From the NCBI RefSeq assembly GCF_016695175.1, contig NZ_CP068022.1, positions 668,001-732,000 on the forward strand: a DNA stretch of 64,000 bases, given 5' to 3'. Shown here in pieces: positions 55,328-63,053 of the stretch. The stretch is from Pseudoalteromonas sp. GCY (lineage in GTDB: Bacteria > Pseudomonadota > Gammaproteobacteria > Enterobacterales > Alteromonadaceae). The position numbers were made by a program, and so were the translations under genes. Numbering within the stretch: the stretch's first letter is position 1; each line of letters begins with the position of its first letter. Below the pieces are notes generated by a model. That model made no database searches. It saw only the letters and a program-made list of their open reading frames with translations, and was not told the origin of the DNA.

Positions 55328-55524
55328 AACCTGAACTCGGGATAAGAAGTAAGTTAATCCACTAAAATCACAAAGTTCAAAAGCCTAATATCACTCTAGC
55401 CAGAAGTTATCTCTTAATACAAGGCAAATTTGTGCGTCAATAGCTGGCCTATTGCAAGCAAATTTAACGCAGTAGTAAGGGATAACAGCTGCTAGAGAAC
55501 AAGTTGTTATCTCGAGCTCAGGTA
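55328..55524. mobile_element. MITE-like element, copy 2 (197 bp, inverted relative to copy 1)
   Basis: Terminal repeats AACCTGAACTCGGGATAA (55328-55345) and TTATCTCGAGCTCAGGTA (55507-55524) match at 15 of 18 positions when one is reversed. Its reverse complement aligns along its length with the element at 21937-22132. AAAT occurs on both sides near the ends, a possible target duplication. No coding capacity. The rest of the 55279-55708 gap shows nothing else. Confidence 0.7.
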
Positions 55525-55708
55525 AATATACTTTAGCAGTGTCAATACCTAAGTGCTTCAATCAAGCAACAATGAAGCATATCAAATACGTAAATATTAG
55601 GCATTTATAGCCTAAGCTCTCCATAACACAAGTTTAGTACCCTCACCTAACAAACTCGCTATTTGTTGGCTATATTTAAAAAATGACTACTACATGCATA
55701 AGTGAAAA

Positions 55709-56506
55709 ATGAATTTATTTCGCTTGGTTTTTATTTGCTGCTGCATCTCTCTGCCGCTTTTATCTGTTGCCACTCCACATAAACCTGAATACTCAGCACC
55801 TATCAAAGTAACCATTTTGGTCGACGATGCTTACCCGCCTTATAGTTATCAAATTAACGGCGAGCTCTATGGCATCTATGTAGATATAGTGAAGCAAGCC
55901 GCGCGTTTGCTGAGTCATGAATATCAAGTTAATTTGGAAGCGGTACCTTGGAAGCGAGGTGTTTCCTCTATGGCATCCGGTGAAGCAATGGCTTTAATGC
56001 CACCTTATATTCATATCAAAAAACGCCCCTATATCTGGCCGTATTCAATTCCCCTTCAAGAAGAGGTGGTGGTTGCCTTTTGCAATCAAGGGATCACGTT
56101 AAAGCACTTGCCTCATGTAACACCAGACAGAGTTCTTAATATTGGTATTAATGCCGGTTATATCATATTAGATGAAAGCCTTATGGAAGCGCAAAAAAAG
56201 GGGCTTATTAAGCTCTGGGAAAACAAAAGCACACGTTCAAACATCGAAAAGCTAGCACGCGGACGTATTGATTGTTACGTCAATGATCGGCTTTCTACCT
56301 TACTCGGTATCAATAAAATGTCGCAGATAACACCAAGTTTGAACACCAGTAATATTGTTGAAGATAAAATAGTAATGCGTCGCACTGCCCACATTGGGTA
56401 CTTAAAAGGGTTTGAAGAGAAGTATCCATTTAAACAAGATTTTATCCTAAAGATGGATACTGCATTGAGGAAGGTAGTTACTACGAACGCTACAGCAGAT
56501 GAGTAA
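55709..56506 (+). CDS. Periplasmic solute-binding protein, family 3-like
   Basis: A 265-residue protein with a signal peptide (about 1-22, ending SVAT). The SBP_bac_3 pattern is visible: VTILVDDAYPPYSYQINGEL, GIYVDIVKQAARLL, AVPWKRGVSSMASGEAMALM and IEKLARGRIDCYVNDRLSTL. Stand-alone proteins of this sort, without permease genes, often feed ligands to sensors. The next gene is a membrane diguanylate cyclase, so it could be a signalling partner; this is inference. Confidence 0.8.
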   Translation: MNLFRLVFICCCISLPLLSVATPHKPEYSAPIKVTILVDDAYPPYSYQINGELYGIYVDIVKQAARLLSHEYQVNLEAVPWKRGVSSMASGEAMALMPPYIHIKKRPYIWPYSIPLQEEVVVAFCNQGITLKHLPHVTPDRVLNIGINAGYIILDESLMEAQKKGLIKLWENKSTRSNIEKLARGRIDCYVNDRLSTLLGINKMSQITPSLNTSNIVEDKIVMRRTAHIGYLKGFEEKYPFKQDFILKMDTALRKVVTTNATADE

Positions 56507-56590
56507 AAACCACTATAACAACCTTTTCGTTTCACAACTGACAAAAAGCGCGTTTATCATCTATATTTTAAATATAATCCCTCTTGGCTT

Positions 56591-57775
56591 ATGCAAAAAA
56601 TGATGAGTGTTATTGATGAAAGTTCAACCTCCGAAGAAATATGCCAATGGAGGTCAGAATTTAAAGAAAAAGCGAGGGAGCAAAGATATTTAGAGAGTAA
56701 ATTGCAACAAGACAAAAAAGTAGCGCGTTTTCTAGCTATTGCTGTTGCTACTGTACTGCTTTTGATATTGCCATTTGACAAATTAATAATTAAACCACAA
56801 CATTGGCCTCATCCTGCATTTGAATGGCGTATTATAATTGTCGTTGTTTGTATTGTTTCCGCATACAGTGTTATTCATCAGAAGACGAGCAAACAACTTA
56901 AAAAACTTGTACTAGCATTTATTGCTTTTTTTCTTTTCAACGTGCAAGCGATAGTGCTTACCTATCAAGATCACTACGTCCTGCATGTGATCTTTGACGT
57001 GATTATAATTGTTATCATTTATTCATCAACCTTGTTATCGTTGAAGCTATCCTCTTTGCTTTGTGTTGGCTATGCGATAATTGGTAGTTTGAATATCATT
57101 TTTACCAAAACATTAGACACTCATACTGTAGGAATGGTATTGGTGGCTTATCTGTCTGCAAATCTTGTAGGTACAATAATTTCCCAATTAGAACACAGGC
57201 TAAGACGAGAGTTATTTCTTCGTAAGGAGCAACTAAAAGACGCTGCACTGAAAATGGAGTCATTTGCATTTCGTGATGCGCTAACAAACATCCCCAATCG
57301 ACGCTCCTTTGATGATAGTTTCGAAAATCATCAAAAAAGCGCAAGACGACTCGCCGCTGAGCACAGAAACGTCTGCCTTATAATTTCTGATATTGATTTT
57401 TTTAAAAAAGTAAATGACACCTACGGACATGATGTTGGTGATATAGTACTAGTCAAATTTTCTCAGTTTCTAGCTGAATCTATTCGCCCTAATGATGCGG
57501 TATACCGCTTCGGCGGTGAAGAGTTCATCATGATATTGCAAAACATCAAAGCGCACGAAGCAACAGAAAAAATAAGAAGTATAATCAAACAACTAAATGA
57601 GCGAGTTTTTACTATACCTGAAATTAACTACCCCATAACAGCGAGTTTTGGCTTAGCTTTTTTAAAACCAGAAGAAAATTCGCGCGACATAATAGCCAGA
57701 GCAGATAAAATGCTTTACCAAGCAAAAGCTAATGGTAGAAATCAGCTTTGTATTGACACTACTGGCACTTTTTAA
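56591..57775 (+). CDS. Membrane diguanylate cyclase (GGEEF)
   Basis: A 394-residue protein. An N-terminal charged helix is followed by about six membrane segments (about 45-200), a short coiled coil (RRELFLRKEQLKDAALKMES) and a GGDEF domain with RFGGEEF, which is active in many cyclases. DALTNIPNRRSFDD and DIDFFKKVNDTYGHDVGD are intact. A second ATG 9 bp downstream could be the start. It makes c-di-GMP. Confidence 0.9.
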   Translation: MQKMMSVIDESSTSEEICQWRSEFKEKAREQRYLESKLQQDKKVARFLAIAVATVLLLILPFDKLIIKPQHWPHPAFEWRIIIVVVCIVSAYSVIHQKTSKQLKKLVLAFIAFFLFNVQAIVLTYQDHYVLHVIFDVIIIVIIYSSTLLSLKLSSLLCVGYAIIGSLNIIFTKTLDTHTVGMVLVAYLSANLVGTIISQLEHRLRRELFLRKEQLKDAALKMESFAFRDALTNIPNRRSFDDSFENHQKSARRLAAEHRNVCLIISDIDFFKKVNDTYGHDVGDIVLVKFSQFLAESIRPNDAVYRFGGEEFIMILQNIKAHEATEKIRSIIKQLNERVFTIPEINYPITASFGLAFLKPEENSRDIIARADKMLYQAKANGRNQLCIDTTGTF

Positions 57776-57793
57776 TTTTATTACGAGATTTTA

Positions 57794-58735
57794 ATGTCTA
57801 CTTTTACTAAGCTTTTCTCAGGACTACAACGCAGTGTATACAGCGAAATTATTTTTAGAGTAGCAAGAAGATTACTTCGCAGTTCTGAAGATCATTCTAT
57901 AGCTTGGTTGCGGCGCAGGACAAACTTCTTAAGTAAGTTTTTTTACCGTGATACTGCCACTTATTCACAGCCTCAGATTATAGCAGACAGGCAAGCAATT
58001 CTTATCACTCCGGTTGAAAACCGCTACCCGACTCAGCAAATCATTTTCTTTCATGGCGGTGGTTTTGTTCTTGATGGAGGTCATTTCTACCAGAAATTTT
58101 GTAGCACACTCGCTGAGCAAAGTAAAATGAGCGTGTTACTATTAAATTATCGGCTTGCACCTGAATATACTTACCCTACAGCGCATCAAGATTGCTTATT
58201 AATGACACAAGCATACCTTACCAACAAAGCAAATCACCAATTTCATTTTATTGGTGATTCAGCGGGAGCTGCTTTGCTGTTGACAACCTTCCAGCAACTA
58301 GCATCTCAAGGGAAGCATAAAAATGTAGCGAGTTTACTCTTACTTTCACCATGGATAGCAGCACATACTTATATAAAACCTAAGCAAAATGAAACTCACA
58401 ACGATTGTATTAGTCATCAAAACCTAAGGCAATGGTTTAATATTTACTACCAACATAGTTATGATACTCATTTAGCAAATCAAGTGTATGACTTTCCATT
58501 CCACGCATTACCCGCTGTTTTTATACAATTTGCGAGTGACGAAATACTAGCCCAACAGATCAGAGATTTTATTGACCAAAGCCGCAAGGAGCATGTGACT
58601 CTAGTCACAGATGAAGTGAATCACCTTTTTCATAGTTTTCAAATTTTGGGGCTGTACACACAGGAGGGAAAACAAGCGATGAGAAAAATTGTTAAGTTTA
58701 TTCATAATGTAAACGCGGTAGTTGTAACAAATTAA
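57794..58735 (+). CDS. Alpha/beta-hydrolase esterase (hormone-sensitive-lipase type)
   Basis: A 313-residue protein. The oxyanion motif HGGG is at 87-90, the nucleophile Ser156 in GDSAGAA, the acid is probably in ASDEILAQQ, and the His in VNHLFHSF. This is the HSL/BD-FAE esterase arrangement; substrate likely short acyl esters. It starts 18 bp after the diguanylate cyclase stop, so the two may be cotranscribed. Confidence 0.85.
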   Translation: MSTFTKLFSGLQRSVYSEIIFRVARRLLRSSEDHSIAWLRRRTNFLSKFFYRDTATYSQPQIIADRQAILITPVENRYPTQQIIFFHGGGFVLDGGHFYQKFCSTLAEQSKMSVLLLNYRLAPEYTYPTAHQDCLLMTQAYLTNKANHQFHFIGDSAGAALLLTTFQQLASQGKHKNVASLLLLSPWIAAHTYIKPKQNETHNDCISHQNLRQWFNIYYQHSYDTHLANQVYDFPFHALPAVFIQFASDEILAQQIRDFIDQSRKEHVTLVTDEVNHLFHSFQILGLYTQEGKQAMRKIVKFIHNVNAVVVTN

Positions 58736-58968
58736 GCAACAGAACTTTTGGGAAGAACTCAATCAATACTATGTACATTTAAAATGTAACAGTGAATTTT
58801 ATGATATATACATCAGTATTGTTCAGTAAGCAGCTCGTTTGAAGAGTCATAAATATCAATGATTTTACGGGTTTTGGAGTTCCCCCCTAATCCTAATACA
58901 GGAAAAAGGCTAAGCTTAATTGAAGCATAGTCAGGCTTTCATACATGTAAAAATAAACAGGATGGAAT

Positions 58969-59838
58969 ATGATTAAACTAACAAAAAATTCATTCGTAGC
59001 GATAGTGCTCGGCTTAATGTTCGTGTCGAATGCCCAAGCTGATGATGTTGAATTCAAGTTGCAAGAGGTAGCAAAGGGCCTTCATGTGCTATTTGGGCAA
59101 GGCGGTAATATTGCGATAAGTTCGGGCTCAGATGGCGTTTATATCGTCGATGATCAGTTCGCTAAACTCAGCGAACAAATTAAAGCAAAAATCAAATCAA
59201 TCCAACCCAATGCACCTGAGTTTGTTATTAATACCCATCATCACGGTGACCACACTGGAGGCAACGAAAATTTCGCACAAGCGGGCAGCCATGTTATCGC
59301 GCATCACAATGTATACAAGCGGTTAGAACAAAAACATGGTGACGGTTCTGACTACTTGCCAACCTTGACATTTGGCAGTGATATGAAGCTCCACTTTAAC
59401 CAAGAGCATGCTCACTTGTGGCATTATCACCACGCCCATACCGATGGCGATGCAGTGATCTTTTTTGACCGGGCAAATGCCGTACATATGGGCGATATCT
59501 ATTTTAATTTAGGCAGCTTACCTTTTGTCGATGTCGACAGCGGCGGCTCCTTAGACGGAGTCATTGCAGCAGTACAAGATGTGATAGAGAAAATAGGCGA
59601 CAAGACCACCGTCATACCAGGCCATGGCCCTGTAACAGATAAACAAAATTTACAAGATTATCTGGCACTATTACAAAAAGCGAAAACGATTATGCTAGAT
59701 GCAATGAAAAATAATACAAGCTTGGAAGAAGTTGTAGCCGCGCGTCCGCTACAAATACTTAATCTTAACTATGCTAATTGGCTACCAGAAGAGCGCGTTA
59801 CCACTTTATTTTATCGCAGTTTGAAATCCCCCCAGTAA
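58969..59838 (+). CDS. Exported metallo-beta-lactamase-fold hydrolase
   Basis: A 289-residue protein with a signal peptide (about 1-24, ending AQAD). The zinc ligands are complete: HxHxDH at 90-95 (NTHHHGDHTGG), His157 (AHTDGD), Asp176 (HMGD) and His219 (PGHGP). Closest in type to the periplasmic MBL proteins linked with quinoprotein or lactamase-like functions; true beta-lactamase activity cannot be claimed. Followed by a hairpin. Confidence 0.88.
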   Translation: MIKLTKNSFVAIVLGLMFVSNAQADDVEFKLQEVAKGLHVLFGQGGNIAISSGSDGVYIVDDQFAKLSEQIKAKIKSIQPNAPEFVINTHHHGDHTGGNENFAQAGSHVIAHHNVYKRLEQKHGDGSDYLPTLTFGSDMKLHFNQEHAHLWHYHHAHTDGDAVIFFDRANAVHMGDIYFNLGSLPFVDVDSGGSLDGVIAAVQDVIEKIGDKTTVIPGHGPVTDKQNLQDYLALLQKAKTIMLDAMKNNTSLEEVVAARPLQILNLNYANWLPEERVTTLFYRSLKSPQ

Positions 59839-59866
59839 AATAAGCTGCTAACCTATTTTAAAAAAG

Positions 59867-59891
59867 GGGATGCCAGTAATGCACATCCCCT
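59867..59891. terminator. Terminator-like hairpin between convergent genes
   Basis: GGGGATG / CATCCCC stem with an 11-nt loop that can extend; A-tract before it provides a T-run for the minus-strand gene. Confidence 0.6.
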
Positions 59892-59918
59892 CCACCGAAA
59901 ATCCTTAGCTTAAAAACA

Positions 59919-60152
59919 CTACTCCATCGTTGGTGCACTGGCATAAACAAGGTCGACTAAATTACTCATTGTTTTAGACTTTTGCATATATGCTTTCTCC
60001 ATATAGGCAAGCTCTTGTAGCTCAAATAGTGTGGTCTCCACTAACGCTAACCATTTAGCCGTGGACTCTGGCACATCTGAGCCTTGCTTACTTGCTTTTT
60101 TTAACGCCTCATAATAAATATTAAGATCGTTATACTGACGTAAGTAATCCAT
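59919..60152 (-). CDS. 77-residue helical hypothetical protein
   Basis: The ATG at 60152 has AAGGA 9 nt upstream. The product is wholly soluble and helix-rich (YNDLNIYYEALKKASKQGSD, ALVETTLFELQELAYMEKAY) with no signal or motif. It lies divergent from the XRE regulator of locus B, across an intergenic region with a candidate operator, so it might belong to that system. No family recognised. Confidence 0.6.
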   Translation of the reverse strand: MDYLRQYNDLNIYYEALKKASKQGSDVPESTAKWLALVETTLFELQELAYMEKAYMQKSKTMSNLVDLVYASAPTME

Positions 60153-60310
60153 ATAATAATCCTTGTCACCAACCGATATTCTATAAAGCTGAGCTTATCA
60201 AAAACTTCGCCTGAAAATTCTGTCGAACAAAAAAATTCACAATAAAAATTTAAATAAACACCACAATTCAATAACTTACAATTTAATAAAATCATTTTAG
60301 CAACATAAAA

Positions 60311-60321
60311 ACAAAACAAGC
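60311..60321. promoter_or_regulatory. Candidate locus B operator, copy 1 (upstream of XRE gene)
   Basis: ACAAAACAAGC occurs here, 114 bp before the XRE regulator start, and again at 60792-60802 upstream of the double-glycine repeat gene. Here it joins CAAGCTTG, a palindrome. Shared sequence before both genes suggests an autoregulatory XRE site. Confidence 0.4.
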
Positions 60322-60434
60322 TTGCAAATTTGGTACATGCGGTTACAATCCAAATTTTACAAAATAGAAACAGTAACGGCGTTAAAATTTAACTTTCGCA
60401 TATCCGCGAGCCCGAGTGAAAAAGGATTAAGTGA

Positions 60435-60743
60435 GTGGGCAGAACCCGATTTAAGTGTACAGGTGATGATCTTCGAAGACTGCGCATGTCGGCTGATAAA
60501 ACCACCCAGCAGATGGCTGACTTAGTAGGGATCCGGCGACAAACCTATGAAGAGTATGAAAAAGGTATTCGGAAATTTTCATTCGAGTACTTTTTAGAAT
60601 GGAGTACATACTGTGGTATGGATGTTAATCCAATTACAGACTACTTTATGGACCTACGCACAAAGATGCAAGACGTAAAGCTCTGGCGAGAAAGCCCTTC
60701 TCCTGCAAAAAAGCGCAAAAGCCAAAAAGGTCAGGAAGATTAG
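60435..60743 (+). CDS. XRE-family regulator of locus B
   Basis: 102 residues from a GTG at 60435 with AAAGGA 8 nt upstream. A Cro/CI-type helix-turn-helix (LRRLRMSADKTTQQMADLVG, IRRQTYEEYEKG) is followed by EWSTYCGMDVNPITDYFM and a basic tail (AKKRKSQKGQ). It precedes the double-glycine repeat gene by about 140 bp on the same strand. The truncated XRE gene of locus A (18926-19180) has the same plan, including the [IV]xCG[LM][ND] segment, so the two are probably paralogues. Confidence 0.75.
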   Translation: MGRTRFKCTGDDLRRLRMSADKTTQQMADLVGIRRQTYEEYEKGIRKFSFEYFLEWSTYCGMDVNPITDYFMDLRTKMQDVKLWRESPSPAKKRKSQKGQED

Positions 60744-60786
60744 TGTGTTAACATCTACCTTTTAATACAACATCTTTAGTTTCACT

Positions 60787-60803
60787 TGTTTACAAAACAA
60801 GCA
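60787..60803. promoter_or_regulatory. Candidate locus B operator, copy 2 (upstream of repeat gene)
   Basis: CTTGTTT-ACA-AAACAAG region: a 7-bp inverted repeat that contains the ACAAAACAAGC word also found at 60311-60321. It lies about 85 bp upstream of the double-glycine repeat gene. Confidence 0.4.
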
Positions 60804-60884
60804 ACAAGTTATTCTCATTTTTGACGTTTCGCGATAGAGTAGTGCTAACCAAAACACCGAAAATAATCCTGAAGGGAAATCAAC

Positions 60885-61418
60885 ATGCAGCTATTCAAAA
60901 ATGTGACAGTAGGCATACTAACCTTTTGCTTTATCACGATAAAACAATTTGTAAGTAAAATAAAACAAGGCACTAGCGTGCGCTTAGTAAATGGCGCTAG
61001 TCGTAACAAACATCGCGCTGTAGCAACTCAGTACCATCGCAACGGTAATACTATGGCGGAGTCACAACTGTACCGAATAGTGGGTGGTTCGGGTTTAGAC
61101 CAGAGCAAAGATCCACGAGGTAAACAGATTAACAATGCAACTCCCTTAATACTTAATGCACAAGAGCTGCATAAGGTTAGTGGTGGCTCTGGTGGGCATC
61201 ACTATGATGATCCACGCAGAGTCGACAAAAACGGGGAATTAATCCGCGGCAACACAGCTCCAGCATTGACTCAACATACTTTAAATGCCACACAACTGGT
61301 AAAAATTGTAGGGGGAAGTACAGGTGCACTGATAAAGGATCCAAGAGCAGAGAGTGAAACCGTCTCTTCAATTACTCAAAATAGTCTTCGGAAAGCTGTG
61401 GTTACTAATGGGAGTTAA
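60885..61418 (+). CDS. Protein with three internal double-glycine leader motifs (locus B)
   Basis: A 177-residue protein with AAGGGA before its ATG. A hydrophobic segment (about 7-19, VTVGILTFCFITI) is followed by a basic linker and three repeats: ESQLYRIVGGSG with Gly67-68, NAQELHKVSGGSGG with Gly100-101, and NATQLVKIVGGSTG with Gly143-144. Each is followed after 5-7 residues by DPR. A degenerate fourth (VRLVNGAS) lies near 32-39. L-x(3)-[EQ]-L-x-[KR]-[IV]-x-G-G is the classic leader recognised by C39 peptidase-transporters in bacteriocin and RiPP precursors, but here it is repeated inside one protein. Overlapping context: XRE regulator upstream, membrane protein 1 bp downstream. Function unknown. 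Confidence 0.75.
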   Translation: MQLFKNVTVGILTFCFITIKQFVSKIKQGTSVRLVNGASRNKHRAVATQYHRNGNTMAESQLYRIVGGSGLDQSKDPRGKQINNATPLILNAQELHKVSGGSGGHHYDDPRRVDKNGELIRGNTAPALTQHTLNATQLVKIVGGSTGALIKDPRAESETVSSITQNSLRKAVVTNGS

Positions 61419-61419
61419 T

Positions 61420-62112
61420 ATGACTACTTCTAACTATTTCTTGCTGTTTTGTTTGGTATCAACCATATTCTTTTCGTTTGTGCACCTCGAACTTCTTGGC
61501 TACATACACTCGATCGTTCTAGTTTCGCTTTTACTAGTAACTTTCCTTGCTAAACATCAAGAAAATATGAAGCATCTTATTGCATTAGTTTCGCTAGCTC
61601 TTCTTCTTGAGTACCTAACATACAACGTTGCAGTTGAATTAACTGAAAAAGGTACACCTCCTTACATTACTAATACCCTTGTAATTGGAGCGCAACTCAT
61701 TCTAGATCTTATCGTTTTTTACATTCTTAAATACCGAGTTCGATTTTCGCTTCAATTTGTTAAACGTTTTCAACCAAAGAAATGGCAATACATTTACACC
61801 ACTCATGCAGATATCCTTTTATATGGTGTCTACTTAGCTTTTATCGTGGTGGATTTACTTGTTTTAGGTGAGCACTTACTGAGAAATATGGATTATATCT
61901 TTGGCGTCTCAGAGGCAACGGCTAAGCCCTTCTGGAGCTGGAATTGGGTTTACAAAAGTTACCCCTACGCAAAAAGTATTCTACTTTCTTGTGTTGTAAC
62001 TATCTTACTCGCCACCATTTTTGTAGAAAATCAACGGCCCGAACAGGAAGACGATGATGAAGATGACAGCGATGAGGTAATACATAAAACAGATCAACAA
62101 CAAAAGCCGTAA
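61420..62112 (+). CDS. Multi-pass membrane protein of locus B
   Basis: 230 residues from the ATG at 61420 (GGGAG 6 nt upstream, start one base after the repeat gene's stop; the frame extends upstream to 61354 within that gene). About six hydrophobic segments (about 6-23, 28-43, 51-68, 86-104, 136-155 and 184-200) and a very acidic cytoplasmic or exposed tail (EQEDDDEDDSDE). No known family recognised. By eye it resembles the locus A membrane protein in its last third. It ends in a terminator that overlaps its stop codon. Confidence 0.65.
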   Translation: MTTSNYFLLFCLVSTIFFSFVHLELLGYIHSIVLVSLLLVTFLAKHQENMKHLIALVSLALLLEYLTYNVAVELTEKGTPPYITNTLVIGAQLILDLIVFYILKYRVRFSLQFVKRFQPKKWQYIYTTHADILLYGVYLAFIVVDLLVLGEHLLRNMDYIFGVSEATAKPFWSWNWVYKSYPYAKSILLSCVVTILLATIFVENQRPEQEDDDEDDSDEVIHKTDQQQKP

Positions 62113-62126
62113 TGGCTTTTGTTGTT
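62096..62126 (+). terminator. Terminator of locus B overlapping the membrane-protein stop
   Basis: Perfect 13-bp inverted repeat AACAACAAAAGCC / GGCTTTTGTTGTT with a GTAAT loop that contains the TAA stop codon. Confidence 0.8.
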
Positions 62127-62146
62127 AGGTATCTAGTTATCATCTA

Positions 62147-62533
62147 TTGCCAGCGTTAAGCCCAAACCCCTCATTCACCGTTACAACGGAGCATGGCGAA
62201 CTCATTTTTCAGTTACAAACGGCTGAGAATATTACCGGTGGTCTACATAGCAAGTATGAACTTGATCTTGCGTCTTATTTTATCGCATTGAAAAACAAAG
62301 ATAAGCCAGCCATTGATTACAATATTGCCTATCAAGTCCATGAGCTTCTATCACCTAACGACATTGGCATATTTAACACTGGAGATTGGCTGGCCGTATC
62401 GCTAACCAACAACACTCGTAGTTTTGATGAGCTTTTTATCTTTAACAAATCTAGCCAACACATACTGCATATTGGTGGGCAATTTGATAGTTTAGAAGCT
62501 AAAACACTATTAGCTCAGTTCCGTTTACCATGA
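62147..62533 (+). CDS. Hypothetical protein
   Basis: A 128-residue frame that has no ATG near its beginning; the best start is a TTG at 62147, so it may be a 5'-truncated gene. The sequence (TVTTEHGELIFQLQTAENIT, ELLSPNDIGIFNTGDWLAVS, HILHIGGQFDSLEAKTLLAQ) looks like a genuine mixed alpha/beta protein without signal or membrane segments. No family recognised. It follows the locus B terminator. Confidence 0.5.
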   Translation: MPALSPNPSFTVTTEHGELIFQLQTAENITGGLHSKYELDLASYFIALKNKDKPAIDYNIAYQVHELLSPNDIGIFNTGDWLAVSLTNNTRSFDELFIFNKSSQHILHIGGQFDSLEAKTLLAQFRLP

Positions 62534-62591
62534 CTGAACGATATAAAAAACTATTAAAAATATAATAATTAAAAATAAACAAGGATTTACT

Positions 62592-63053
62592 ATGCGATAC
62601 CTTACAGCAATAGGGACTATTTTATTAGCTGCTTACTCTATCTATCTGAATACGGTAATCTCAGACTTAGAGCTTGAGCGAGATAATTTGGAGGAGCGTA
62701 TCGCAGCTCTCTCCAGCAACATTAAGGCTTCCGACAATGTAAAGCCACACCTCGAAGAAGTAGCTATCAGCAAGCCAAAGCCTACTGGTAAGTTTGCAGA
62801 TGAGAATAGCACTAACCAATATACTGAAATTAAAACACCTAAAGAAAGTGACGAAAGAACAATCACGCCCTCAAAAGATAAAGGGTTTAACGAGCAATCT
62901 GTAGACGAAACCTGGGCATTCGAATTTTCCGATCAAATTCATTATTTTTTCATGGAAAACGAAATCCTAAACAAGCTGCGCGTAACTAATATTGATTGCC
63001 GTGAAACGGCCTGTAGAGTCAGGGTGAGAGCATACTTCGTTAACGACCATTAA
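62592..63053 (+). pseudogene. Anchored hypothetical protein truncated by the ISAs1-family element
   Basis: The frame begins with an anchor (about 2-22, RYLTAIGTILLAAYSIYLNT), a coiled coil (LELERDNLEERIAALSSNI), a disordered basic/acidic linker and the start of a folded domain (LRVTNIDCRETACRVRV), whose C-x(4)-C-x-V pattern is common in small exported proteins. The frame then stops within the end of the insertion element; the last residues (about from RAYFVNDH) are probably encoded by the element. The original 3' part is not in the window. Confidence 0.6.

Noticed and set aside
62147..62533. Third component of locus B
   Set aside because: It lies beyond a strong terminator, starts at a weak TTG and has no counterpart in locus A, so membership is not supported.
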